A stretch of 64,000 nucleotides of DNA from Galbula dea (GCA_013399015.1 VWZX01006720.1:487390-551389), one strand, 5' to 3'; positions 21,903 to 35,046 are shown, numbered from the stretch's first letter. Numbers and translations are program-made. The notes: generated from the letters alone by a model not told the origin.

Positions 21903-24900
21903 AAGCTGGGAAGGTGAGAGAAGTTGTTCCAAGGACATCTATGCTCTTAGTTGATCAAGTATTGAGGGAGATCATTCCAAGTTTCACAGATAATAGGAGA
22001 ACAGACACAGGCAGAAGCATTTTTGCCTGTTTAGAAAACCCATCTGCCTGTGCACTGCTGAATGGAAACACCCAGTGCACAGAGCATCCCTTCTCCTTCT
22101 TCTTTATTGCATTTTATTGCAGCACTAGGAAAAAACTAATAATGATTATTAGTTACAAACACATTTTTCTGTCAGTTAAATAACTCCTAAGCTTCTACTC
22201 TCCTCATGTCTTCTCTCTCAGGACTGGACCTGCCAGACTGGCTGCAGTGAGGGATTTGGAATGGGCACCCATGTCAGGAGGGGGCTGTGTCTGAGGTGGG
22301 CAACCCACTGCCAGTCCTGGGCATGGATTAACACATGGTGCCCACATATCAACAGCTTTACAGTTGGTCAAAAGTGCTTGTAATTTAAAACAACCCAACA
22401 AAGAACTAAACATGACACTGTTTCCAAGAGGCTTTCACATCTCCTCCAGCACTGTCAGTACCCTGTGTGGGTTCACAGGAACATGGCTGAGTGCTTGGCT
22501 GAGCCAAATCTTCATCTGAAGGTACAGGAGATGCCAAGGGAGAGGTCTCCAGGGATGGCAAGAACTATAATTAGTTCACAATTGCTTGAGTGTGGCCATG
22601 TGCTTTCTGGCAAGGTTGTGATCTGTGTAGCTCTCAGCTCAGCTCTGACCATGAAACACAGAACCTTGAGCTGTTCTTCTGTGAGCAGATGGGGGGGAAA
22701 CAGCAGTGCTTTGAGCTGAGCTTAGTGGTGGATGGAGCCAGAGGTGCTCAGAATAGTGTCTGTGTTTGCAACAAGAAGTCCTTTCCCTTCTCTCTCATGT
22801 TCACAATACTGGTTTCCTGCTCTTTGTTTCCCAGTGTTCCCTGGTTTCTTTCTTTCTTCCTTTCAGACTTGGATTTATTTTCCTTTCAGTTGCAGATCAC
22901 TGAAACTTTCTCTGGCTGAATTTTAGCAACCTTGAAATTTGGCTGAACTTTTATTTCCCTTTGGCTTCTCATCCTGGATCCTGTTTGTAAGGTCAGTTCT
23001 TCCCAGCACAGCAAAAATTGCTTTCCTTAGTAGATTTAATTGTCCAAGTTTATTTTTTATTCCACTACTTTTTCTTCAAGCTTGACTAATGTGAATTGCT
23101 CTAACAGTCTCTCTGCACACATAGATTTGACATGCAAGATGACAAAACCTATTAGAAAAGAGTATCCCCTCTGAAACTGGAACATGCTCAGCTCTCCCAG
23201 TGATTCTGTGCCACAGAAGAGTGTGTTCTCCTACAGCAGACACAGAGCAGATGGTCAAAGCTATAAAGCAGACAATGGCCAACCCAGTCTAGATCCCAGA
23301 TTACCTTGATGGATCATCTTGTTCACCTCCAGCTGAGCAGAGGTCAATGGAGCCTTTCTCCTGAGAGAACATCTTCCTTCTCTGTTCACCTGCAGTGCTG
23401 TGAACTGCAGAGAAGAGGTGGCAATGGGCAAGAAGAGCAAAGGATGAATGAGCTGGGAAAGGCATGGAAGTTCTGGTGCAGGTACAGCTTGAATTTTACC
23501 TGAATTCCTAACCTGCACCCCTTCCCTCCCCCCCCCAAAAAAAAGAAGAGATGCTTTTGTGCAGTTAAACTTTTGATGAGATTTTGAATTATTCTCCTGG
23601 GCCAGAGAATGATGCCAGCCCAGCTCTGTGGTGATGAACAGTCATTGCTCTCCCCCAGCCAGTAATCAACTGACATTTCTAATTGGGGGGTTTCCTGAGT
23701 TAACTATTAGAGGTGAATCCTCTGGAATAACTGGCAGAGTTTGTCACTGGAGACCTTCCCTGCTGGTGAGATGGCATGTGTGGGATGCACACATAGAGAT
23801 GTTTGCTTCCAGAAGCATGACTGCCTGCAGGGATTAAGCAGGCAGTGTGCTGGGCTGGGCTTCCAGAGGCACAGCAAGGGTGTTTCTCTTACTCTCCATC
23901 ATGAGTTGCCTTATGTTCTTGCCATCTCTAATGTGCCTCTGATGTGCTTTGGTTTTATTGATACAAACCTAATGAATAGTGCATGATTTGTGTAGAAGAG
24001 CAGAATAATTCCAGTCCCTTTCCCTTTGGTTCAGCATTATGATGCCTTAGTGACAGATCATTAACCCAGTGCTGCAGATGCTGCAGAGAACCAAAACACA
24101 CCAGCCAGCAACAAATGGGTGCAGGCAGGAGAGGAAACAGAAATCCATGTGTGGGGACAGTGCAGACCTGAGTCAGAAACCATGATGTCAGCACTAGTCT
24201 CCTGTTGGAGGTGTTTGTGTGTGTACTTTACAGATGCAAATAGTTGAGGTTGGTTTCTTTCCCTGTTTTTTGGTGGTTTGCCTTCAGGAAGAGCTTTTCA
24301 CAAAATCAATGGGGTTTCTTTGCACAGTAGGAGTGACAGGGAGAGTGTTTTGATGGTTGTCTGTGGAGAAAGGAAAAGCCACCAAGGCTGAGGGGTGGAC
24401 AGCAGGACATTCAGACAAAGGTTGCATCAGTTTCCTGAGGTTTGAGTTGAGATTTGCAGCCATTCAGAAGCCTCTGGCAAGCTCAGCAGGCTCCTGCCAC
24501 GGACTTGCATCTGACACATCAGTCACATTTCAGGGGCTGACCAAGCCATAGTCCTTCAGACTTCCTGCCTGCTGGTCAGTTTGGCTTGTCAAAATTGTCA
24601 ATAAAACGTTCAGGCTGTTGTGAGCTAAAATATTTGTGTTGTCTGAACTGACAGACATCCTGTTTCTTTACCTAGCTGACATTCAGAAGAGTAGCAGGTC
24701 TTCAGACACCTAGAGATGGTGATGCCAGAGGGTCCAGACTGCACAGCTTGCTGCTACCTTGGGGCTGATACTGATAAAGTAAAAAGGGTGAAAAAAGCAC
24801 TTTTCATGGGAGTGATCTACAAGCACTTGTACTCCAGAGCTTCTCCCAAGCAGTTTTTGAGAACCATATGTTCTCAGCATTTCTGCTCTTGACATCACCC

Positions 24901-26054
24901 GAGGCTGGTGCTTCATTTCCAGCTTCCCTGGCAGGCTCTGGGAAGTTACCACACCAACAAATATGCAGACATGCAGGATGTTACTTTCTGAGCCATCTCT
25001 CAGAGCCCTCTATGATTGCTACTAATAATCTCATGTTATCTGGTGATGGAGTGTCACAGGGGACAGGCAAGGAGCACTGGACAGCAGAATCTAATTCATC
25101 TACCATGCTTTTTAAGTCCAGATAAGCCAGGCCAAGAGTCCCAGGCTTGGCACAGGGACCAATGTAATTGCAATTAACGTTTTATCTAGCCAATTGATTC
25201 AACCAGTATTCTGGCAGCAATGTTGGGACAATAATTTGTGAACAGATGCCTCCACCAGCTGCTTCCTCTGGGCAGATGTCTCTGCCTCGGACCGGCGATG
25301 GTGGGGTGGGGTGAGCCATGGGGCTGCCCAGTGCTGGTGGCTTTGAGCATGCCTGGGGATGTTTTATTGATTCTCCACCAGCAGAGCCCAGCACACCTTG
25401 GTGTAGGCCAGCAGCCCACTGTGATGGCTGTGATGGTGGGAAGGATGGATGCTCTGTGATGAGCAGCATTGTGTTTCTGCATCTGATGAATGCCCTGAGG
25501 CTGGGACTCAAATCCATGCTTTCTTGGCACACAAAATTATTTCTGTTTCCCAGAGAGTATAGCAGTAAACCCAGACAATCCATCTGGAGGCAGCTCTCCA
25601 TGAAGGGATGGATGCCATCAGCTCTGGAGAGGCTGTGAGCCTAGTGACGAGCTGGAGCAGGCGCAGGGGCTCTGGGGGCAGCAGCAGCAAGGGTCAGAGT
25701 GGGCATGAAGCTCCCTGCAGGGTCTGGACAGTAATGGAGAGAGACACTTCTAAGGCTGGGAAAGTTCCTTACTGACAACTGGAATTGGGATGGAAAAGAG
25801 GTCTAGGAGGCCAGTAAAACCTGCTTCCATCACCCAGATTAACTAGAAACACCCTGTTTGGTGATGCACTAGTAGGATGCACTTTGAAGAATTTTCTTGC
25901 TCTCCAGTCTTGGTTTTAAGTGAGTTTAGGTGAAATGAAAACTTAAATTAGTTATTCCTTTCCACCTTACTGATTACATTTAAAACATTTACTTACACAT
26001 AATGAGAAAATAGTATTATATCTGGCTAATTTCTAATTGGTTAATTTTTCTTTT
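21903..26054. other. Unique DNA
   Basis: Pyrimidine runs near 22840-22870 and a C/A homopolymer pair at 23527-23546 are the only low-complexity items. No exon with convincing splice context or domain was recognised. Confidence 0.5.
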
Positions 26055-26318
26055 AGAATTATAGAGTCATTTTGATTGGAAGAGATCTTTAAGATCATTG
26101 AGTCCAACCATTAACCAGCACTGCCAGGTCACCACTAAACCATGTTCCTCAGCACCACACCTCCATGTCTTTTAAACTTCTCCAGGGATGGTGACTCCAC
26201 TGCTGCCCTGGGCAGCCTGGGACAGGGCTTGACAACTCTTTTGGGGAAGAAATTATTCCCCATGTCCAACCTAAACCTCCCCTGGTGCAAGCTGAGGCCT
26301 TTTCCTCTCTTCCTATCA
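26055..26318 (-). mobile_element. CR1 LINE 3' fragment ('CACTGCCAGGTCACC' subfamily)
   Basis: The left edge has 'gaattatagagtcatttt', a decayed terminal repeat, then CCAGCACTGCCAGGTCACCA, 'ctccagggatggtgactcca' and 'tggggaagaaattattcccc'. It is truncated around 26318 in the ORF2 C-terminal region. The frame reads LPRAAVESPSLEKFKRHG, a recognisable CR1 terminus. Relatives are at 33601, 35047, 39953, 42801, 47866, 53709, 55052, 56461 and 58034. Confidence 0.9.
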
Positions 26319-26888
26319 CATTTTGTATTTTTTAAATCAGTTATATTTTCATGGTCCATAAGCAGGTCTTCACAACCTGCAGTGTCACTAGTTAGTGACA
26401 TTTCCATTTACAGATGAAAATCTGACTGCAGATATCAACACATCTGCCTTGTAAAACCATCTCAGTGATCCTTGCTAAGCCTCCTTTTCAATGTTTAGAG
26501 CTACAAACATGTTGCATTTAATTTTTTCCAGATCTCAGACAGCTCTACAATAATAATGGTGATGGAGTTCTGCATGCTGTGAAATTATTACTCTTTTTGC
26601 CTGTCTCTCTGCAGAGTTTTCTTCCCCAGTCACTATGAAAGATCTCTGCAGCCTGTACTTTAAATAAATGAGGTCACTCTGCTTTCTGGCCAACATCAGT
26701 AGGAGTAGGTTTGCATGATCTAAACAAATGTGTTACACATAACAACTGCCATCAAACAAGGCATGGTCTGATCTTCAGCTAGTGATTGCAGGATGAATTC
26801 ATTGAGGAATTGGGATCTGAAAGGATGTTGGGTTTTGAAGCCTCTGCTGAGTTTTGCTGGAGATCTGAGGGCTTGGGCTAGATTGAAG
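26319..26888. other. Unique DNA
   Basis: AT-rich sequence without recognised features. Confidence 0.45.
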
Positions 26889-26946
26889 AAGGGTTGGACT
26901 AGGTGGCCCTTAAGGTCCCTTTCAACCTGAACCATTCTATGATCTG
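26889..26946 (+). mobile_element. CR1 LINE, ~58-bp 3' tip
   Basis: GGGTTGGACTAGGTGGCCC, 'taaggtccctttcaacct' and ATTCTATGATC form the extreme 3' end of a sense CR1 with little else retained. Confidence 0.8.
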
Positions 26947-28357
26947 AAGATCTAAAAGCTGATGAAGGGAAATGAATTTCTGTGTTCAGTGTAGCAGCTG
27001 ACCTCTGGGGATCCCTAATAGCTCCCTTCTTCCCTGGAAAAGGGGTGAAGGGCAGGAAGCTGAGGCATGGCTGGCAGCCTTGGGCCATACACAGCCCATG
27101 TGCACCAGGGAGGGAGGAGTGAGCTGATGCTTTGAGTGCTGGGAAAGGGGAGGAAGGAGGCACAGGTACAGCAGGACAGGAGCAGGATGGTCAGGGTGTG
27201 AGGGTTCAGCATAGGGAGGACAAGAGATGCTCATGCCATTGGAGATTCCAGCTGCACTGAGACACTGAGGCTGTGTGAGCTCTTCATGCTTCTCCCAGTG
27301 CTGCCTATGACAGCGATGGTGGCGACTCCATCCAAAGGGATCAGGAAGCCCTGGAGCTCCATGGGAGACAGGCAGAGGACATGAGTGGAAGTGACAGGAC
27401 ACACCAGTATGGCAGGGGATTCGTTTCTCTGTAGGCTTGTTTTCCACTGAACATCTCTTTACTGAAAGGAAAACAAGTAAAAATAAAAATCCCTGCTAAG
27501 TCAAGGGCACATTCAGCCATCACTTTCCCCAGCTGAATGTTACCTTAGGCCAGGGTAAGTCTGGAGAAGAAAGCTGTGTTTCTTCTCTAGAAATAGCCCT
27601 GAAGTAGGTAGAAACTCTTCTGCATGCCTATTCCCTTGTGCCTGAATATTCAGGAATATTCAGATTGTTTTGTTGTTCATCAGCCTAGAAAGTGTGTATT
27701 CATTTAACACAGATGAGGGAAGCTCTGCTGCAGTCTCTTCCTCTTGAGGTGGGACTCTGGTAGGCTTCATTGTCATGCAGAGCTTGGTACTACAAAGGGA
27801 AAAAGGAGTGTGAAGAGATTACCCAGTGAAACAGAAGAAACCCTTTGATTCCATCAGTTTGGATTGAAGGTGGGAGGTAGAGGAAGCAACACAGTAAAAG
27901 CTAATTCAAAATAGTATTGCAGATGACAACTCCTGGCTTAACTTTTCTGCAGAAGTGATATAACCCTTTAAAATAAATACAGTATTTCTAAAATCTTAGC
28001 CCAGTTTAAGGGCAGACAGCACATGAGTGGCAGTGGAGGTCTGGCTGTGCTGCACAGTCTGGAGGAGACCCCAGTAGGCAGGAGTGTGGCTTTGCTGAGG
28101 AGCTGTGGCTGGTTTATGTTTTCATGTTTGAAAAGAATCAGTCTGTCAGGCAAAACTTCATCAGAGGGCCAAGATTCCTCTTTATTCAGCAAATCTTGAC
28201 TTCAAAGAATATTGCCCAAATGGCAGACTGGGCAGAAAAGGCCAGGGGCCAGCACTCACCAGGAGCCATGTCTGGACTGAGCTTCTTGGGAAGGACTTCC
28301 ATTGCTAAGGAGGAGATCTGAGGTTCCTTCCTGACAGAGACAATTGGTATCTAATGA
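26947..28357. other. Unique DNA
   Basis: Frames on the minus strand around 26986-27447 are proline/serine-rich and without domains. No feature is supported. Confidence 0.45.
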
Positions 28358-28540
28358 AGGCCTTGCCCCAGGTTGCCCAGAGAGGTGGGAGATGTCCCAT
28401 CTCTGGAACCATACCAGCTCAGGTTGTCTGGGGCTGTGAGCAACCTGATCTAGTGGAAGATGTCCCTGCTGACTGCAGGGGGTTGGACTAGGTGACTTTT
28501 AAAGGTCCCTTCCCACCCAAAGCATTCTGTGATTCTATGT
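28358..28540 (+). mobile_element. CR1 LINE, ~180-bp 3' end
   Basis: 'aggttgcccagagaggtggg' leads into 'gatgtcccatctctggaacc', 'ccctgctgactgcaggggg', TTGGACTAGGTGAC and a terminal TGTGATTCTATG. Same subfamily as 9957 and 15368. Confidence 0.92.
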
Positions 28541-30184
28541 TTTGTGCCCTAGAGCTTAAACTAATTAGCAGAGGGAAGGTACAGTTTTGGGGGCAATTCT
28601 GTAAGAAGGTGGAGAGAGGGAAAAATGGCTTTTGGAGAATATAGTGACATGGGCTGACAAAATCCATCACTATATGCATGACATTATTAAGAAGGAACAG
28701 AAACAAGATGCTAGCCCATCATGATTGATAAGACAATGAAAATCCTTCTAACAGCTTCTGAGGACTTGCTGCTGTTGTTAATTATAGTCAAGCAATTGGC
28801 TGTAAGCTGCTCTCTCTGGGGGTTACAGACCTTGCCCTCTACTGAAATGCAGAGCTAGTGCCTGTGCTTCATTATGTACTTAGAAGGCAGCAAACAAACA
28901 ACCAGCAGAACTGGTTTTAGTGTGAGGAGGAGAAAAGTGCATGAGAAGTGGGGGTTTGGGCTCCTTTTGTCTGCAGTTACCAACTGGAGCAGGCTTTGGT
29001 TTGAATAGATACAGGTCTCCTGGCCTGGAGATGGGCAAAGTTCTTGTTAGGACTTTGGTGGTGGCTGGTTTGGAGAAGGTTCCTGGCAGGGCTGCAACCT
29101 GGGGATGTGTTCTGCCATAGCCACCAGGGCTGCTGGTGCACATCTGAGCAAGGTGGTTCATGAGGTGTCCTGCTGACTGCCTTCAACTCCTTCCTGGCTC
29201 ATGGCCTGAGTAGTTGCAATAACAAAAATAATGTAGGGTTCTGTAACAATAGCAATACTGAATGTGTGCTGTTACTATTTCTATTGTGTACACTTGACAC
29301 TTCTTTTTTCCAAACCCCACAAGCATTTGGTTTTGTTGTGTTGGGTTTTTTTTTTTTGACAGGAGTATGTTAAATGCATAGATTGTGAAAGTCCTCCCCA
29401 AAAAGGGCCCACCCCTGCTCCATCAGCTGTTTCAGGGAATCACTGCATTTGCCTCAAATTTCTTTTCTGTAAGTGCTTTGAGACCTCCAAGAACATTACA
29501 CCAAGAAGAGGTCATTAAAGATATCTGCTGGATTTCCTTCTGCTGGCAGTAGCCAGATGGGTAGAGGCTAGAGGACATTGTGGACTTCAAGCTCTAGCCT
29601 GTTTTCTAAGCTGGGCTCACACTAAGGGACAGTGTAGAACCAGTCCTCCTCTGGTGTTTGGGCTGGCAGGGGTAGTGGTGGCCTCACAGGTGCCTTTGTT
29701 GGCCAAGAGGCTCAAGGTAAGCAGAAGCTGAACCAAGAGTTGTTCAGCTGTGGAGAACCTCCATTTTGATCCCTCTGTTAATGTGACTTCTGAGGATGAG
29801 TAAGTGGGGGGTTATCTAGTTGCTGGTACTGGTTGAGCAGAGTTTCTTCAGCCAAACAAAGCCCACAGCCTCATGTTTGATATAGTGTCTTATCTGGGCT
29901 TGTTCTTAACCAGGAGGAAAGTTCCCATGGAGGTTGTTTGGGTGCAAGAGCTCAGGCAGGTGGAGGCTGGTGGGTGTTGCAGCAATAGTGGGACAATCTG
30001 CAGCCAAACCTTGGTTAGACCTTTCTCTGAATGTTTCAAAACCATGACAAGACCTGGCCAGCTGCTGCCATGAACTCAAATGTGGCAACCCAGGTCTGTG
30101 ACCTGGAAAAAGCATTGCTCTGTTTAAACACCCATATGAAGGATGTGGCTGCCAAAAATGAGCACCACTCAGTCAAACTCTGAG
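28541..30184. other. Unique DNA
   Basis: A T homopolymer lies near 29346-29358. No gene or other repeat is recognised. Confidence 0.45.
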
Positions 30185-30580
30185 CAGGAAAGGCTGGGAG
30201 CCCTGGGGCTGCTTAGCCTGCAGAAGAGCAGCCCCAGAGGGGAGCTGCTCAATGCTGAGCAAGAGCTAAAGGATGGGGACAAGAGGCTGGGGCCAGACTC
30301 TGTTTAGTGGTGCCCAGGGCCAGGCCAAGGGGCACTGGGCACAAACTGGAACCCAGGAGGTTCCAGCTGAGCAGGACGAGAAACTTGTTTGTTGTGAGGG
30401 TGTTGGAGCCCTGGCCCAGGCTGCCCAGAGAGGTTGTGGAGTCTCCTTCTGTGGAGAGATTCCAAAGACAGCTGGAGGTGACCCTGGGCAAGCTGCTGTG
30501 TGTGGCTCTGCTTTAGCAGGGGGGTTGGATATGATGATCCCCAGAGGTCCCTTCCAACCCCCACCAGGCTGGATTCTGAG
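30185..30580 (+). mobile_element. CR1 LINE 3' fragment, 0.4 kb
   Basis: Starts at 'caggaaaggctgggagccct' (the RLRALGLLSL block), passes 'gcactgggcacaaactggaa', 'tgttggagccctggcccagg' and GGGGTTGGATATGATGATCC, and ends with a weak terminal repeat (GGATTCTGAGAGTCTG). The C-terminal frame is only partly open. Confidence 0.92.
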
Positions 30581-32481
30581 AGTCTGAATTGGAATGAGCA
30601 AAACAGTTGTTGCTTTAGCTGGACACTAGCAAAGGGCACATCTAGGAGACAAAACAAGCCACATTCATTCTGATGCTCTGGTCACTCACTGGCTGTTCAA
30701 CCAGCTCTGCTCTTCTCCTGCCAAAAGCTGTGGAATCTCTAACACTCCCATCAGAGAAGACAGAATCTGGTCAAAAAGTGTTTGCTTTCTCAGATTAAAG
30801 ATGTGAGCTATGATTCTCCTAACAGCATCTGAGCTCCTGTGTCCCCAGGAAGGTGTTGTTCCAGCTAAGCATATGGTAGCTCTACCTCCCAGCCTGGTTT
30901 GCCTCTGACATGCTCTTTGTTGTGACATCTCTTCCTGACCCTGCAGTGAGCTTTGCACAGCAATTCATGTCTCCTTCCTTGTATTTTTTAGATTCTACTG
31001 CCTGTTCAAGACCTGCTGCACAGAATATAGGTCTGTCTTTATTCACCTATTGATTGCTAATTCCAGATTGGATGAAACAGGGCTAAATCAGGAGATAAAC
31101 TTGTAAATTAAAGAATAAATGAGGCACTATAGAAGTAAATGGATAATAAGTTAAGATAATAGACATTAAGACATCAACAGTGCTCTTCTTTCTTTGGGTG
31201 AAAGCCCACAGAATGAATGTTGTTGCATTCTTTAGTTTGTGTAATAGCCCAGAGAAAATGGCCACATTTGCAAATACCAAACCCTGTTGTGCTTTGCACA
31301 CAATTTGAAGATCTGAAAGTGAAAGAATCCTTTGATATTCAGAAAAGAGAGGGAAAACTGCTAACAATAGCCTAAACTGAGTTACAGACTGGGCTCTGGT
31401 GAAGCATTCCTTGGGCTTGCTGTGTTGTCAAAGTCAGTTTTTACCTGCCAGTAAAACCACCAGGAGCACTTCTGAAAGCAAGACCCCAAAACCACAGAGC
31501 AATCACTCATCTAATTAGTCACCAGGGGGGCTGTGCTAGCAATATTTACATGAAATATGTCAACACAGGAGTCATTCTGAGGTTCTTCTAGAGTTAATTA
31601 ATTGTCATCTGTGGTGTTTGTTCTAGAGGTTTGTTTGTTACTGGCTCAGATTTCTCTGGGTTGGATTCACACCTATCACTAGGTGTTTGTACAAACATTG
31701 ACAATCACAGACAGCTTTCACACTGCAGTGGCTCCACAGCCAAACTTTGGCATTGCAGCACCCACTGCTCTGCTGTTGAAAAGGTTTTGGTCTCCAGTCT
31801 GCATCCTATGACCCATGCATGAGGAGTACTGAGCAGCAAGCAGAGATGGAGAAGGGCTGATGGCCCTGCCAGAGGCTGCATTGTGTGGGTGTGGGCAAGG
31901 ACATGGGCATGGATATGAGTGTAGTTGAGGACATGGGCACAGATGTGAGCATGGGCATGGGCTTGGGCATGGATGTGAGCATGCACATTGGCATGTAGGC
32001 ATGGGTGTGGATGGGGGTGTGGGCAGGAACACAAGCATGGATGTGGGCATGGTTGTTTCAGCAGAGACTGGTAAGAGGGGAGGACGTGGATAGGGTTCAG
32101 GAGATGTTTGTCCATGCAATGGGAATGAAAAAGGGAGCTAGCCCTGCAGTACATGTTGTCAGTTGATACCTTAGCTGTTGTGGCTCCATCCATGCCAGGA
32201 GCTCCTGGCTGCCTATGAGTGACTGCAGGACTGTCTTCTCTCCAGCTCCTTTGTAACTGACTTGAAACTTTGGCCACCATTGCACCTGTGATGGCTGGAC
32301 CTTGCCCAGAGTCAGATGTTTGAAATCTTGGCCAAACTTTGAAAAGTCTTTAGTAGTATCTAAGAAAACATATAAAAACTGTTAACTCTCTCCAGAAACT
32401 GTTCCTTGGGGACAAAGGTTTCTTTGTCCTGTATAAATGAGTTTGTATTCTGTTGAGAAGCCATGCTCTAATGTGGTGGTG
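30581..32481. other. Unique DNA with a hexamer minisatellite
   Basis: Contains the degenerate GGGCAT-type tandem array at 31881-32053, listed separately. Otherwise nothing is recognised. Confidence 0.5.
31881..32053. repeat. Degenerate hexanucleotide minisatellite (GGGCAT/GGATGT)
   Basis: About 170 bases built from GGGCATGG, GGATGTGAGC and GGACATGG-type words with a 6-base period, G-rich on the plus strand. Because 6 is a multiple of 3, all frames stay open, giving long histidine/proline- or methionine/proline-rich frames on the minus strand (up to 191 codons). Those frames are repeat artefacts, not genes. Confidence 0.85.
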
Positions 32482-33028
32482 GTCATAGAATCATAGAATC
32501 ATCAGAGTTGGAAGGGACCTTAAAGATCCTCTAGTTCCAACCCCCCTGCCTGGCAGGGACACCTTCCACTAGATCAGGTTGCCCACAGCCCCATCAAGCC
32601 TTGTCTTAAAACCTTCCAGGGATGAGGCTTCCACAACCTCTCTGGGCAACCTCTTCCACTGCCTAACCACCCTCATAGTGAAGAACTTCCTCCTAATATC
32701 TAACTTAAATCTCCGCTCCTCTAGCTTACACCCATTTTCCCTGGTTCTATCACTGTCTGACCTCCTAAAAGGTCCCTCACCAGCTTTCCTGTAGGCCCCC
32801 TTCAGATCCTGGAAAGCCACAAGAAGGTCTTCTAGGAGCCTTCTCCTCTGCAGACTGAACAACCCCAACTCTCTCAGTCTGTCCTCGTAGCAGAGGTGCT
32901 TCAGTCCTCTGATCAGTTCTCTGATCATTCTCGTGGCCCTTCTCTGAACTCACTCTAGCCCCCCCATATCCCTCTTGTAATAGGAGCTCCAGAACTGGAT
33001 GCAATATTCCAGGTGGGGTCTCCAGAGC
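32482..33028 (-). mobile_element. CR1 LINE, 0.55 kb, fairly young
   Basis: Left edge TCATAGAATCATAGAATCATC (two octamers), then GAGTTGGAAGGGACC, 'ctgcctggcagggacacc' and the ORF2 C-terminal region. It ends near 33028. High resemblance to the copy at 48684, in the same orientation and subfamily. Confidence 0.94.
32569..32928 (-). pseudogene. CR1 ORF2 C-terminus, open frame
   Basis: An uninterrupted stretch reads YEDRLRELGLFSLQRRRL, GNGCKLEERRFKLDIRRKFF and LPREVVEASSLEGFKTRLD, ending in GNLI and stop, which is the normal CR1 ORF2 terminus. The RT core is missing upstream, so it is a truncated, non-functional fragment, but the intact end implies a recent insertion. Confidence 0.85.
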
Positions 33029-33600
33029 CTCAGCTCTAACACAGCTTTGACCTTTTGCTAAATGTGTGCCTGTCAATGTGTCTGAAGTGCTTTGTGGCTC
33101 CATCATTTCCTCCCCATTTGTTGGTGTCGTTCCTGGCAGTGGATTTCTGCTCATCTCAGAATAGAAACACATGACAAAATCTGACAACTTCACCTGAAAA
33201 CCATGGAGGGAAAAAAAAATCATTCAAAGTAAATCCTTTCTTTCAGGTGTTTCAGCTATGTTAATAACATTAGCTTTAGAAGGAGTAGCTGAAGAAATAA
33301 CAACATTTGTGATGTTAAGAGGAGCTGAGATTGGGCCAAACACGTGGGTTGCTTTCCTCCTTTTTCTATTTTCCCCCTTAATTAGACATGATTAAATACC
33401 ATCATTTTCTAAATAGATCCATTATTTTTTCTCCATCACTGTGTATTGCTAATGGTTTAATCCATGTTTTTTCTCAGAAGAACAGGGAAATACAGAACCC
33501 TTTCCTCAGAAAGGCTGATGTGTCAGGTCAGACCTCAGAACAGGTATAACTCTGGGTGTTGCCCCAGGTGACAGGCTCCTTCTGGGGTTCTCTTCTAGCC
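33029..33600. other. Unique DNA
   Basis: No feature recognised apart from a short A run at 33214-33221. Confidence 0.4.
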
Positions 33601-34272
33601 CATAGAATCAGAGAGGGCTGGAAAAGATCTCTAAGATCACTGAGTCCAAGCATTAACCTAAAACTGACAGGTCACCACTAAACCATGGCCCCAAGCACCA
33701 CAGCTACACATCTCTTAAACCCCTCCAGGGATGGTGACTCCACCACTGCCCTGGGCAGCCTGGGCCAGTCCTTGACAAACCTTTTGGGGAAGAAATTGTT
33801 CCTCGTGTCCAACCTAAACCTTCCCTGGCACAACTTGAGGGTGTTGCCTCTCATCCTGTTGCTAGTTACCTGGGAGAAGAGACCAACCCCTACCATGCTC
33901 CAATCTCCTTTCAGGGAGCTGGAGAGAGCCAGAAGGTCTCCCCTGAGCCTCCTCTTCTCCAGGCTAACCAACCCCAGTTCCCTCAGCTGCTCCTCACAAC
34001 ACTTGTGCTCTAGACCCTTCCACCTTCCTTGCCCTTCTCTGGACACACTCCAGCACTTCAATGTCCTTCTTGGAGTGAGGAGTCCAAAACTGACCCCAGG
34101 ATTCAAGGTGTGGCCTCATCAGTGCCTAGTACAGGAGGCTCACCACTGCCCTAGTCCTGCTACCACACTAGTGCTGATCCAAGCCAGGATGCTGTTGGCC
34201 TTCTTGGCCACCTGGGCACACTGCTGGCTCATCTTCAGCCACTGTTGACCAGCATCTCGAGGTCCAGAGCTC
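33601..34272 (-). mobile_element. CR1 LINE, 0.67 kb
   Basis: Left edge CATAGAATCAGAGAGG, then 'gacaggtcaccactaaacca', 'tggggaagaaattgttcctc', 'ccagttccctcagctgctcc' and, at the right, 'gccttcttggccacctgggc' and 'ctcatcttcagccac', i.e. up to the KKANGILA/MSQQCAQ block of the RT. The C-terminal frame (33678 to about 34030) is open, reading EEQLRELGLVSLEKRRLRGD and LPRAVVESPSLEGFKR. Upstream it is interrupted. Confidence 0.93.
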
Positions 34273-35046
34273 CTACATGACACGAACAAACCCTCCCATG
34301 ACCCACCACATGTGTTTGAACTCTCTGTGCTTCGACACGGATCACAGTTTCAAAGCAAGCTTGGAAGAAGAATGCTCTGGAAGCAGCATTGTCAGAGGCC
34401 ACCTTGGGATGATGTGGAGAAAAGGCAGTTTGTACCTGCAGGTAGGTACAGGAGGAATGAGCAGCTTGTTAACATGTGAAACTCTCTGAAATGAAGATGT
34501 CAGCGTGGAATAACAGCTGCTGGAAATGATTGCTGTGACAGGAGAGCTGTTGGGAAGCATTCTGCGCTGTTGGGTACACCTCCTGTCTCTCCAGCTTTGC
34601 TTGTTTGTTGGTGGACACGTTGGGAGGGAAGCTGTCAGAGCTGTCACACCACAGCAGAGCCCTTTTAATGCTCGGTGGAGCGTGCAATCGGAATTACACA
34701 ACAGGAGCACAGCCTTCCTTGGGATATGCAAATACAGGCACAGAGAATGCCTTTGTGTGGAGTTCACTTGTTCCTAATGATGTTTGTTTGTGTGGAGGAT
34801 AATGAAGTGTAATCACTGTTAAATTCATAAATGAAGTTAATCCTTGGTATCTGTCATAAATATGGAAAGATTTTGGAAGGCTGCTGAATCCAAGGCTTGA
34901 TTTCTGAGTGTGTCCTGCTTGAAACTGTAAAAGTAAAAAGGCTGAGACTGACCCTGAGGACACAGCCCTGAGTTAGGTGAAGCAGCATGAGGTGGTGGTG
35001 ATGGGGTACCTACACACTGCTAAACAGGGCTTGGGGACTTTCTGGG
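34273..35046. other. Unique DNA, CpG-retaining patch
   Basis: Around 34520-34800 there are several CpGs (three within 16 bases near 34673-34688) and an octamer-like ATGCAAAT near 34726, in otherwise CpG-poor DNA. Possible conserved non-coding element; no gene seen. A perfect 12-bp palindrome TACCTGCAGGTA lies near 34434-34445. Confidence 0.35.

Noticed and set aside
31705..32280. 191-codon His/Pro-rich frame on the minus strand
   Set aside because: Generated by the hexanucleotide minisatellite, whose period is a multiple of three.
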